From: RGIG7213 sp045544195
GTDB taxonomy: Bacteria > Bacillota > Clostridia > Oscillospirales > CAG-272
Assembly (NCBI GenBank): GCA_045544195.1
Contig: JAZPYO010000031.1
Location: 42,199 to 106,198, forward strand
Direction: 5' to 3'
Length of the DNA: 64,000 nucleotides
Part shown: piece by piece, positions 33,140 to 41,901 of the stretch
How the letters are laid out: each line of letters starts with the position of its first letter
Numbering within the stretch: position 1 is the first letter of the stretch
Made by a program: the position numbers and the translations under genes
Notes under the pieces: generated by a model
The model's database searches: none
The model's input: only the letters and a program-made list of their open reading frames with translations
Told to the model about the DNA's origin: nothing

Positions 33140-33179
33140 ACCGATCCACCTCCTTTCCTGAAATATCACCTTATAACGA

Positions 33180-34304
33180 TCAATCGTTATTCTTCTTTTT
33201 CTTAAGCATATCGATGAGATAATCAAACTCGTCCTGAGCTATCGCCTCATCATCTGCCTTCGGTTCAACAGCGGGTGCAGGCTGTGCTGCGGGAGCTGCC
33301 GCAGGAGCCTTTCTTGCTTCGGGAACCTTAACTGTTGTGTTTCTTACAGCACCGTCAAAGCCTGTTGCGATAACAGTGATACGCATTTCATCCTCAAGCG
33401 TCTGGTCAAACGCAACACCCCAGATAACAGTTGCATCGGGATGAGCCTCTGCGCTGATCATTGAGGAAGCAACATCGATCTCCTCCAGACCGATATCGGG
33501 AGAAGCTGTGATATTGATGATAATGCCTCTTGCGCCTGTGATAGATGTTTCCAAAAGGGGCGAAGAAATAGCCGCACGAGCCGCTGTTTCTGCCTTGTCC
33601 TTGCCCTTTGCAGAGCCAACGCCCATATGAGCATAGCCCGCATCGTGCATAATAGTCGTAACGTCAGCAAAGTCGAGGTTGATAGTGCCCGTGCCGTTGA
33701 TAAGCTCAACAACGCTGGCAACACCGCGGCGAAGTATATCGTCGGCAACATCAAATGCATTTGCCAATGTAATACGTGTATCTGAAACCTGCTTCAGTCT
33801 TTCATTGGGGATAACGATAAGAGAATCAACGATCTCGCCAAGACGGGCAATACCCGCTTCAGCCTGATCCATACGTCTTTTACCCTCGAAAGCAAAGGGC
33901 TTAGTAACGATACCTACTGTAAGTATGCCCATATCCTTTGCTATCTTTGCAACGACGGGAGCAGCGCCCGTACCTGTACCGCCGCCCATACCTGCGGTAA
34001 CGAATACCATATCTGCGCCTTCGATCGCTGCTGTGATCTCTTCAACGCTTTCTTCTGCTGCGCGTGAACCTACATCAGGATTTGCACCCGCGCCGTGACC
34101 CTTCGTGATCTTCTCACCTATCGGTATCTTCTGCTGTGCGTTTGAATTGAAAAGCACCATTTTATCGGTATTTACAGCGATGTATTCAACACCGCCGACA
34201 TTGGACGAGATCATACGGTTTACGGCATTATTACCGCCACCGCCTATACCTACAACCTTGATTTTTACTACGCTGTCTATTCCGGCGTCAAGTTCGTATC
34301 CCAT
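33180..34304 (-). CDS. ftsZ: Cell division protein FtsZ
   Basis: The tubulin-like GTPase that forms the division ring. The 374-residue protein has [15 protein letters not shown] near the start, the GTP signature [35 protein letters not shown] and the T7-loop block NLDFADV. The ATG at 34304 has GGAGAAGGAG upstream, which also rules out the GTG at 34322. After the GTPase core an Ala/Pro-rich linker leads to an unusual C-terminus ([12 protein letters not shown]) in place of the common D-I-P-x-F-L-R peptide. It is the last gene of the dcw cluster, with its own promoter. Confidence 0.96.
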   Translation of the reverse strand: MGYELDAGIDSVVKIKVVGIGGGGNNAVNRMISSNVGGVEYIAVNTDKMVLFNSNAQQKIPIGEKITKGHGAGANPDVGSRAAEESVEEITAAIEGADMVFVTAGMGGGTGTGAAPVVAKIAKDMGILTVGIVTKPFAFEGKRRMDQAEAGIARLGEIVDSLIVIPNERLKQVSDTRITLANAFDVADDILRRGVASVVELINGTGTINLDFADVTTIMHDAGYAHMGVGSAKGKDKAETAARAAISSPLLETSITGARGIIINITASPDIGLEEIDVASSMISAEAHPDATVIWGVAFDQTLEDEMRITVIATGFDGAVRNTTVKVPEARKAPAAAPAAQPAPAVEPKADDEAIAQDEFDYLIDMLKKKKNND

Positions 34305-34411
34305 TTTTTTCTCCTTCTCCACCTGCTTTATGTATTTTTCTCCGACGGTGCACGCAAAGTGGAAAGCATCCGCCGCACAGCCTGGACCGTAAGGTCTGCA
34401 CGCTGCATATA

Positions 34412-34457
34412 ATTTGACATTTTATCGGATATATAATAATATGTTTTTCCGTCAAAT
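34412..34457 (-). promoter_or_regulatory. ftsZ promoter flanked by an inverted repeat
   Basis: On the - strand TTGACG (34455-34450), 16 bp, TATATC (34433-34428). ATTTGAC (34457-34451) and GTCAAAT (34418-34412) form a 7-bp inverted repeat around it, an operator-like arrangement. The leader to ftsZ is about 115 nt. Confidence 0.5.
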
Positions 34458-34531
34458 GCAAGTTTTTTTTGAAAACATCTCGTAGGATTTACAAATTATA
34501 CCCGCAATATTTTCAGATTAGAAACATTTAT

Positions 34532-35419
34532 TCAGTTCATCAACGAAACATAACTTCCCTTTTCTGTCGAAGAAGAGTCGATTATACCTCTTTCATTTTC
34601 GGGAATGCTTTGTATATATGCCATAGCAAGTGACATTTTTGTGCTGATGCTTTCACCTATTCCGAGTATTACCGTAAATCTGCCGTCGTAGTCGAGCTTT
34701 ATATTGAACTTGTCCTTCATATCAACGGAAACTACGCCGTCACACATTGCATGATCGGTGATCTCTGACAGAACATCCTTTACATATTCCTTTTGGTATG
34801 ATGCGTAAAATTCAAGCTCCTTACCCGTGATAGCCGCACTTATACCGTCCGTTTCCAAAAGTAAAAGATCGCTCGTTTCGTTTTTATTCTGCGTTCGATG
34901 CATAATACGAAGATCGTCTGTGAGCAAATAATACTCCCCATCAATGCTGACGTAATATTCAGCAGTATCCTCTTCCAGTTCTACCGTTATTCCGCTCGGA
35001 TAATTTTTTATCACTTCAACGCTTTTCAAGCGTGTAAATCTGTCAAGCAAGCCGCTTTCTATGGACTTTTTACTTGCAAGAACGACATTTCCGCCCGCAA
35101 GCTGCTGTGCGTATTCCGTTATCTGCTGAGCATCATACTGCGTTTGCCCCTGTACGCTCACGGTCTTTAAGGGGAACGCAAAAGCCAGCACGCCGACCGT
35201 AAAAAGCATAACGGCACATGCAGCAACGATTATGCTTGTTATACGCTCTTTAGATTTTTTTTGTTCAAAATTCGCCTTGGCATTTTCAAACGCTTCGGTA
35301 TTATCCGTTGCATCATCATCTTCAAAAAAATTCGCAAGCGGAGAATCCTTTACAGCTCCGCTGTCCTCCTTGGCAACTATTCTGCCATCGACAAATTCAT
35401 ATTGGCGTTCTTTTTTCAT
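34532..35419 (-). CDS. ftsQ: Cell division protein FtsQ/DivIB
   Basis: A 295-residue bitopic membrane protein: an acidic cytoplasmic N-terminus (about 1-58), one transmembrane helix (about 60-82), an extracellular POTRA domain starting VSVQGQTQYDAQQITEYA, and a beta domain with VKNYPSGITVELEEDTAEYYV-like strands (here VIKNYPSGITVELEE). This is the FtsQ/DivIB layout, and the position between murG and ftsZ is the classical one. The start overlaps the end of murG by 23 nt. Confidence 0.9.
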   Translation of the reverse strand: MKKERQYEFVDGRIVAKEDSGAVKDSPLANFFEDDDATDNTEAFENAKANFEQKKSKERITSIIVAACAVMLFTVGVLAFAFPLKTVSVQGQTQYDAQQITEYAQQLAGGNVVLASKKSIESGLLDRFTRLKSVEVIKNYPSGITVELEEDTAEYYVSIDGEYYLLTDDLRIMHRTQNKNETSDLLLLETDGISAAITGKELEFYASYQKEYVKDVLSEITDHAMCDGVVSVDMKDKFNIKLDYDGRFTVILGIGESISTKMSLAMAYIQSIPENERGIIDSSSTEKGSYVSLMN

Positions 35420-36548
35420 AAGCTCGATCTGCCTTATATTTATTTATTAATTCCAATATATTTTCATATATCATTTTGTTCGCATCGGGCATTGCAAATT
35501 GCTTTATTTTTTCGCTCATTTCTTCGCCTTTTCCGCCGAGAATAGAGCTTATGGCATCATCAAGTCCGTTTTCATCAAGTGCACCGTCCTCAATAAGAAC
35601 AGCAGCACCTGCATTTTGCAAGACCAAAGCGTTTTTATACTGATGATTTTCAGCGGCATACGGATACGGCACCAATACTGCGGGCTTTGCAGCCATAGCA
35701 AGCTCCGAAAGCGTCATTGCTCCTGCCCTGCACACTATAACGTCCGCTGCTGCCATTCTTAACGGCATATCGTAAATATATTCAAGAACCTCAATGTTAT
35801 CGGCATCGCCTAAGCCGTTTGCTTTATACTCACTTACAGTATTTTCATATCCTCTTGCACCCGTTGCGTGAGTGAGCTTTATTCTTTTATTGTCCTTCAG
35901 ACGCTTCGCTGCCCATTTTGCAACATTAGAGTTGATATTTGCCGCGCCGAGTGAGCCTCCGTATACAAGAACGCTGTGATCGTATTTACCGCTTATGCCG
36001 AGCTTTTCACGCGCCGATCCATACGTTATATCTTCTTCGCTTTCAAAATACGGGTTTCCTACGTGTATTATCTTATTTCTGTATTGCTTTTTAATATATT
36101 CAGCTGTTTTTTCAAAATCCGTAAAAATTATATCAACGCTTGGACAAAGCAGCTTTATTGCTATACCGGGGATCGCATTTGATTCGTGGATCGCGGTCGG
36201 TATTCCGAGCTTTGATGCCGCCTTTACAAGCGGATAGCAAACGTATCCGCCCGTACCTATAACACAGTCAGGCCGTTCCTTTTTCAGCAGCTTTTTCGCT
36301 TTTGAAACACTTGTCAAGGTAAGATAAAGCGTTTTAAAATTACTCAGGCTGAGGCTTCTTTTCAAGCCCTGTATATCTATATGGTGCATCGGATAGCCCG
36401 CTTTTGCGACCAGCTTATTTTCTATTCCGTTCGGTGTACCGACGAACGCTATCTGTGCTGTCGGCTGTCTTTTTTTAAATGTCTGGGCTATGGCAAGCGC
36501 GGGATTTACGTGTCCACCCGTTCCGCCGCCCGTAAACAGTATTTTCAT
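35397..36548 (-). CDS. murG: UDP-N-acetylglucosamine:lipid I N-acetylglucosaminyltransferase
   Basis: MurG converts lipid I to lipid II on the cytoplasmic membrane face. The 383-residue GT-B enzyme starts MKILFTGGGTGGHVNPALA, with VIGTGGYVCYP, HESNAIPG, VYGGSLGAANIN and the donor site CRAGAMTLSELAMAAKPAVLVPYPYAAENHQ. The ATG at 36548 is chosen by homology and a GGAG upstream; an ATG 27 codons earlier lies inside ftsW. Length is near the family norm (about 360). Confidence 0.97.
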   Translation of the reverse strand: MKILFTGGGTGGHVNPALAIAQTFKKRQPTAQIAFVGTPNGIENKLVAKAGYPMHHIDIQGLKRSLSLSNFKTLYLTLTSVSKAKKLLKKERPDCVIGTGGYVCYPLVKAASKLGIPTAIHESNAIPGIAIKLLCPSVDIIFTDFEKTAEYIKKQYRNKIIHVGNPYFESEEDITYGSAREKLGISGKYDHSVLVYGGSLGAANINSNVAKWAAKRLKDNKRIKLTHATGARGYENTVSEYKANGLGDADNIEVLEYIYDMPLRMAAADVIVCRAGAMTLSELAMAAKPAVLVPYPYAAENHQYKNALVLQNAGAAVLIEDGALDENGLDDAISSILGGKGEEMSEKIKQFAMPDANKMIYENILELINKYKADRAYEKRTPI

Positions 36549-36571
36549 TTGTAATAATGCTCCGTCAGAAT

Positions 36572-37933
36572 TTATGCTTTTTTCTGATAAGAATATCTCG
36601 ATATTGACAGCAGTATTCCCATTTCGCACATAAGCAAAATCAGCGCCGTACCGCCGTATGAGATAAACGGCAAGGAAATACCCGTCGGCGGCAGTGTGTT
36701 TGTTACCACCGCAATATTAAGTATGGATTGTATGGCGACCTTACCTGTTATGCCTATAGCCACCAGCTTTGAAAAGCTGTCAGGGGCTCTGCGTGATATT
36801 ACGACTCCGCGCCAGATAAGCGTACCGAGCATAGCAAACAGCGCCATAGCGCCGATAAAGCCAAGCTCCTCGCACAGTATTGCAAAAATGTAGTCATTCT
36901 GAGGCTCGGGCAGATAAAGATGCTTCTGCGTAGAATTGCCTATACCGACGCCGAAAAGTCCGCCTGAGCATATTGCGTACAAGCTCTGTACTATCTGCCA
37001 GCCCTCATCAAGCTCATATTTGAACGGATCCTGCCACGCCATTATTCTGTCGCTCGTATACCCTGTTTGTGTAATAAGCCAATATGCAGCAGCACCGCCT
37101 ACTGCAAACAAAGCGCCTATCCAAGCAGGTGATACCTTTCCGACAAATATTACCACCATTCCTATACAGAACAGTATTATCGTACCTGACATATGTCTTT
37201 CAAGTATCGTTATAACACATACAAGTCCGACTATTGCAAAGGGAACGAAGACTTCACGGAAGAATACAGGCATATACTCCTTGAAAGATCTGCGGAATAT
37301 CTTCTTATTTTTATCCTTTGCGGTTATGGCATCAAGGTCACGCGATGCCATAACGTATTTTGAAATATACCACGACAGCATCAGCACAAGTCCGAGCTTC
37401 ATCATCTCCGTCGGCTGTATCTGTATAGGTCCTATCGCTATCCATCTTTTCGCTCCGTTAACTGTCTTTCCTATCAGTGGAACAAGACACAGGCACCCGA
37501 AGCATACTGCAAATATTGCAGGCGTGAATTTCTGGAACACCTTATAATCAAACTGCATTACAAGAAGCATTACCGCAAGCCCCAATGCGACCCACAGCAA
37601 ATGGCGCTTCACCCAATAAAAGCTATCACCGTAATCGTTTTCAGCCCAGGCATAGCTCGACGAAAACACCATAACAGCACCGAACAGCAAAAGCATTGCG
37701 ATTATTACTATCAAGGGACGGTCAAATCCGCTTTTTACGCGGCTTATAACTCTTTCTGCCTTAAGACGTCCTCGCACACGGCTTATTTCTATATTGCCGC
37801 CCTGTACAGAATCAGTCTGTATTATCTTTTTGCGGTCGGAATTCTGCACATGTGCTGTTGTTTGACGCTTTTGCGCGCTTGCTTCCTGCATTTCGTCAGC
37901 GGGCACATTGTCATTTATTTTATTGTCATCCAT
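36572..37933 (-). CDS. ftsW: SEDS-family peptidoglycan polymerase FtsW
   Basis: A 453-residue polytopic membrane protein. A hydrophilic N-terminal extension of about 70 residues precedes about ten transmembrane helices with SEDS blocks: KRHLLWVALGL, NGAKRWIAIGPIQIQPTEMMKLGLVL (cut across helices), GGLFGVGIGNSTQKHLYLPEPQNDYIFAILCEELG and the closing TGISLPFISYGGTALI. It polymerises glycan strands with a class B PBP. Position after mraY and before murG supports FtsW over RodA. murD, normally found just before it, is missing here. Confidence 0.93.
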   Translation of the reverse strand: MDDNKINDNVPADEMQEASAQKRQTTAHVQNSDRKKIIQTDSVQGGNIEISRVRGRLKAERVISRVKSGFDRPLIVIIAMLLLFGAVMVFSSSYAWAENDYGDSFYWVKRHLLWVALGLAVMLLVMQFDYKVFQKFTPAIFAVCFGCLCLVPLIGKTVNGAKRWIAIGPIQIQPTEMMKLGLVLMLSWYISKYVMASRDLDAITAKDKNKKIFRRSFKEYMPVFFREVFVPFAIVGLVCVITILERHMSGTIILFCIGMVVIFVGKVSPAWIGALFAVGGAAAYWLITQTGYTSDRIMAWQDPFKYELDEGWQIVQSLYAICSGGLFGVGIGNSTQKHLYLPEPQNDYIFAILCEELGFIGAMALFAMLGTLIWRGVVISRRAPDSFSKLVAIGITGKVAIQSILNIAVVTNTLPPTGISLPFISYGGTALILLMCEMGILLSISRYSYQKKA

Positions 37934-37962
37934 TACCGTACCCCCTTTTTAAAATTATCAGG

Positions 37963-38961
37963 TCAAATGCTGAAATAAGCCAGAATGCAGCACAGTGCCG
38001 TAAAGGCACAAAATGTGATGCAGATTTTTATTTCTGAAAATCCGCACATTTCAAAATGGTGATGTATTGGTGCCATTTTAAATATTCGCTTGCCGCCGGA
38101 TATTTTGAAATATGATACCTGAAGCATAACGCTGAATGCTTCTATTATGTATAAAAGACCGCCTATTACTATAATAATCGGCTCATCAAGCATAAACGCA
38201 AGACCGCACACCATACCGCCAAGGAACAGAGAGCCTGTATCTCCCATAAATATTTTTGCAGGATACGCATTGTATGCAAGAAATCCAACGCACACACCCA
38301 TAAGCACCGCAGAAAGTGCCGTTGAGGAAATATTATCAGGACCGAGCTTTACAGATGCAGCAGCGAAAAGCCCTCCGACCAGAAGCGTTACAGATGAGGC
38401 AAGACCGTCGATACCGTCGGTCAGATTTACTGCGTTTACAACACCTGTGATAAGCAAAAGAGCGAATACATAGTAGAATATTCCGAGATCTACCGAAATA
38501 TCCGTAAAAGGAAGATTCAAAACAGTCGTAAGATTATCCGTAAGAGCTAAAGATGCAAGGTATACTGCAGCTATCACAAGTTGTAAAAGGTACTTTTGCT
38601 TTGCAGTCAAGCCCTCGTTTTGCTTTTTCAATAGCTTTACACGGTCGTCGATTATGCCTATTGCACCGTATAAAAGTGCCATTATGAGCGTAAAAACGCC
38701 CTTAAGATTAAGTGCTATGCCCTGCTTTGCCACGCAGTACGCAAGCGCCCCTGTTGCAACGACGAACGCCGTTATTATCATGGCAAGGCCGCCCATTGTA
38801 GGCGTTCCCTCCTTGCCCTTATGCCAGCGTGGGCCGATATCGAGTATCTTCTGCCCCATTTTAAGACTTTTCAGCTTTGGAATAAGTATCCGTGTGATCA
38901 TCGCACACATCAGAAGCGACGCGGCAAGACATACTGTAAATAAAATTATTTGTTCGTTCAT
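37963..38961 (-). CDS. mraY: Phospho-N-acetylmuramoyl-pentapeptide transferase
   Basis: MraY transfers phospho-MurNAc-pentapeptide to undecaprenyl phosphate, making lipid I. The 332-residue protein has about ten transmembrane helices and the signatures HKGKEGTPTMGGLAMI, IDDRVKLLKKQNEGL, NLTDGIDGLAS, FMGDTGSLFLGG and MAPIHHHFEMCG. It begins in TGATATG, two bases after the murF stop. Its end precedes ftsW by 29 nt. Confidence 0.97.
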   Translation of the reverse strand: MNEQIILFTVCLAASLLMCAMITRILIPKLKSLKMGQKILDIGPRWHKGKEGTPTMGGLAMIITAFVVATGALAYCVAKQGIALNLKGVFTLIMALLYGAIGIIDDRVKLLKKQNEGLTAKQKYLLQLVIAAVYLASLALTDNLTTVLNLPFTDISVDLGIFYYVFALLLITGVVNAVNLTDGIDGLASSVTLLVGGLFAAASVKLGPDNISSTALSAVLMGVCVGFLAYNAYPAKIFMGDTGSLFLGGMVCGLAFMLDEPIIIVIGGLLYIIEAFSVMLQVSYFKISGGKRIFKMAPIHHHFEMCGFSEIKICITFCAFTALCCILAYFSI

Positions 38962-38962
38962 A

Positions 38963-40378
38963 TCAGTTATTCTTCAAATATCCTTCGAGGTTTTCTATTG
39001 CTTCTTCAAGTCGTACATATCTGCTTGCCTTAAAAAGAACCGTATCTCCCTTTTCAAGATTACTGCATACAGCCTTGCTCAAAGTACCGTATTCTTCTCC
39101 GTTTTCAAACATAAATACGTTTTCCTTTGGCATTCCCGATTCTATTGCACCCTTGCCTATCGCGCAGGCATTGCTTCCCCACAGATACAGAAAATCAACA
39201 CCGTTTTCGTACATTGCTCTGCCTACGTCCATATGCAGCTGCTGTGCAGTATCGCCAAGCTCACGCATTTCGCCAAGCACCGCGTGTGAGCGCACATTCT
39301 TTTCTTTTGTCATTTGAGAAAGCATAAGCGATGACGCTCTCATCGACTCGGGCGATGCATTATAGCAATCGGCAATGAATGTATATTCACCGACATTGTA
39401 TATTTTCTGACGCATACCCGTCGTTTTATAGTTTAGAAAACCTTCCTTTATACTGTTTTCATCTATACCCGCATTATATGCGCAGGCAAAAACGCACAAT
39501 GCGTTCAACACGTTATGAATACCGACGGCAGGTATAACCGCATCGCTCACGATCCTGTCCTCAGCCTTAATGTATACATCAAATCTCATACACGCGCTTT
39601 CGTTTCTGACATTCGATGCCTTAAAATCAGCATTGCTGTTGTTTATACCTGCATATATTTTGCGAAATGCCGTATGTTCGTTACGGTATTCCCACAAAAA
39701 CGGATCGTCACCGTTCATAACAAGAGTACAGTCCTTATTAAAATAGTCTGCTATTTCGAGCTTTGCGCGCAGAATATTCTCTCTTGTTTTCAGCATTTCA
39801 AGATGAGATGTGCCGATGTTAGTTATTATTGCCGTATCAGGACGGGCAATCTTTGCCATAGCGGATATTTCGCCCCGGGCACTCATTCCCATTTCAAGCA
39901 CCGTTGCTGTACAGTCATCCGGAATTTTGAAGACCGTAAGAGGCAAGCCTATGACGCTATTGTAATTACCGTCCGTTTTATATGTTTTATATTTTTTTGC
40001 AAATACGGAGGCAGCAAGCTCCTTTGTTGTCGTCTTGCCAACGCTTCCCGTAATACCGACGGTAAATACATTTTTTTGTTTTTTATAATTTTCCGCAATA
40101 TCACCGAGCGCCCTCAGCGTATCTTTTACTATTATGGCATTCGTACCGCTCGGCGCCTGCTTACACAGTACGCAATTTGCACCGTTTTCAAGTGCCGACG
40201 GAATAAATCTGTGTCCGTCGGTATTTTCTCCCTCAAGTGCGACAAACATCATTTTTTCACCGTGAATAGCATCTCTTGAGTCGATTATCACCGAACAAAC
40301 ATCAACATCATCGCCTGTATATTCACCGCCGCACCACTGTGATGCCGTTTTTAACGTAAATAACGTTTTTTTATTCAT
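38963..40378 (-). CDS. murF: UDP-MurNAc-tripeptide:D-alanyl-D-alanine ligase
   Basis: MurF completes the UDP-MurNAc-pentapeptide in the cytoplasm. The 471-residue Mur ligase shows the ATP site VGITGSVGKTTTKEL (about 110-124), LEMGMSARGEI, ITNIGTSHLE, the central-domain NGDDPFL and AVLGEMRELG in the C-terminal domain. AAAGGAT precedes the ATG, which begins immediately after the murE stop. Confidence 0.95.
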   Translation of the reverse strand: MNKKTLFTLKTASQWCGGEYTGDDVDVCSVIIDSRDAIHGEKMMFVALEGENTDGHRFIPSALENGANCVLCKQAPSGTNAIIVKDTLRALGDIAENYKKQKNVFTVGITGSVGKTTTKELAASVFAKKYKTYKTDGNYNSVIGLPLTVFKIPDDCTATVLEMGMSARGEISAMAKIARPDTAIITNIGTSHLEMLKTRENILRAKLEIADYFNKDCTLVMNGDDPFLWEYRNEHTAFRKIYAGINNSNADFKASNVRNESACMRFDVYIKAEDRIVSDAVIPAVGIHNVLNALCVFACAYNAGIDENSIKEGFLNYKTTGMRQKIYNVGEYTFIADCYNASPESMRASSLMLSQMTKEKNVRSHAVLGEMRELGDTAQQLHMDVGRAMYENGVDFLYLWGSNACAIGKGAIESGMPKENVFMFENGEEYGTLSKAVCSNLEKGDTVLFKASRYVRLEEAIENLEGYLKNN

Positions 40379-41848
40379 TTAACTATCCTTTGTATATTTG
40401 TTTATGAGGTACTCACGTACGATTTTTCTTTCAGAATACGGGTGTACTCCTTGAGAGTTTATTTCGTATTCCTCATGTCCCTTGCCCGCAAGCAAAACAA
40501 CGTCGCTGTCCTTTGCTGCATCAAGGGCATATTTTATAGCATCTGTTCTGTCTTGTATAACAGTATATCTGCTGTTTTTATCAATACCCTTCAGAATATC
40601 TTTAATTATTTCAAGCGGGTCCTCTGAGCGTGAATTGTCCGATGTTATCACTGTAAGATCGGACAGGCGAGAGGCTATTCTGCCCATTTCGGAGCGTTTT
40701 GTTTTATCTCTTTCGCCGCCGCAGCCAAAAACCGTGATGAGCCTTCCCTTTGATGCGCTTTTACATATTTTGAGTATATTTTCAAGAGCATCGGGAGTAT
40801 GTGCAAAGTCTATAACGACCGTAAACGGCACACTTACGCCTAAATCCCCTTGCACCTCGCATCTGCCCTTAACACACGGCATACATTCAAGTGCGCAGGC
40901 GCTTTTTTTCGCAGATATGCCCATTATTTCGCAAGCTGCTATCGCCTGCATTGCGTTATACACATTGAATATACCTGCCAAAGGAAGCCTTACTTTTATT
41001 CCGTTATATTCAAATTCGCTCCCGAAAAAGCCGTTATCAGTAACGCATTTTACATTAACGTCACCGACGCCGTTTATACTGCATATACGCTTTACACCTC
41101 GGATGCGCCTGCATACAGTATCAACTGACGGATCGTCTGCGTTAAGAAGTGAAATCTTGCTTTGCGTAAACAGCTTGCATTTTGAAGATATATAATCCTC
41201 TTTTGTTTTATGAAAATCAAGGTGATCGGATGTTATATTGGTAAGTATTCCGACATCGAACAGACACGGTGAAAGCCGCTCCTGTTTCAACGCATGCGAT
41301 GATGCCTCAAGCACGACTGTATGAGCGCCGCATTTCCGATATTCATCAAGCAGGCGAAAAAAGTCCTTTGGAGCAGGTGTCGTCATATCGGACGGAACGA
41401 CATTGTCGCCTATACCGTTTCCGACTGTACCGATTATTCCGCATTTCTCACCGCAAAACCCGAATATATGCTGTATCATTTTGCATACTGTCGTTTTTCC
41501 GTTCGTTCCGGTCACACCGATAAGACGCAGATATTTTTCAGGATTTCCGTAGTAGTTGCTCCATATTATCGCACACGCACGTCTTACATTATTGACCTGG
41601 ATAAAGCACACTCCGTCAGCGTTAATGCAATGATCTCCTCTGCCCTCAAGCACAATGCACGATGCGCCCTTAAGCACTGCCTGGGCAATGTAGTCAGTAC
41701 CGTCATATGTACTGCCCGCCATTGCGATGAACAGATCGCCTTTTTCAACAGCCGATGAATTTTCTTTAACACGGTTAATTTCAACGTCTGTCAAGTCGCT
41801 GCTCGCTCTTACGATGCACACGCCCTTCAAAAGCTCCAATAGCTTAAT
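40379..41848 (-). CDS. murE: UDP-MurNAc-dipeptide:diaminopimelate ligase, apparent ATT start
   Basis: MurE adds the third stem-peptide residue. The product (about 489 residues) has the ATP site GVTGTNGKTTVCKM, MTTPAPKDFFRLL, EASSHALKQERL, TNITSDHLDFHKT and the substrate-specificity block DNSRSEDP, close to the DNPR motif of diaminopimelate-adding enzymes, in accord with dapA/dapB nearby. The usual N-terminus M-K-L-x-E-L-L-K is matched by ATT AAG CTA TTG at 41848, with AAAAAGGTGATC upstream at normal distance; a GTG at 41857 lies inside that site. The ATT start is therefore preferred but not certain. Confidence 0.93.
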   Translation of the reverse strand: MKLLELLKGVCIVRASSDLTDVEINRVKENSSAVEKGDLFIAMAGSTYDGTDYIAQAVLKGASCIVLEGRGDHCINADGVCFIQVNNVRRACAIIWSNYYGNPEKYLRLIGVTGTNGKTTVCKMIQHIFGFCGEKCGIIGTVGNGIGDNVVPSDMTTPAPKDFFRLLDEYRKCGAHTVVLEASSHALKQERLSPCLFDVGILTNITSDHLDFHKTKEDYISSKCKLFTQSKISLLNADDPSVDTVCRRIRGVKRICSINGVGDVNVKCVTDNGFFGSEFEYNGIKVRLPLAGIFNVYNAMQAIAACEIMGISAKKSACALECMPCVKGRCEVQGDLGVSVPFTVVIDFAHTPDALENILKICKSASKGRLITVFGCGGERDKTKRSEMGRIASRLSDLTVITSDNSRSEDPLEIIKDILKGIDKNSRYTVIQDRTDAIKYALDAAKDSDVVLLAGKGHEEYEINSQGVHPYSERKIVREYLINKYTKDS

Positions 41849-41901
41849 ACAGATCACCTTTTTCGGTTAATATCTTTAAACTTCCGTATTGCAGCAGGCG
41901 A

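Noticed and set aside
36549..36629. 27-codon extension of murG
   Set aside because: It lies within ftsW, has no ribosome-binding site and precedes the conserved MurG N-terminus.
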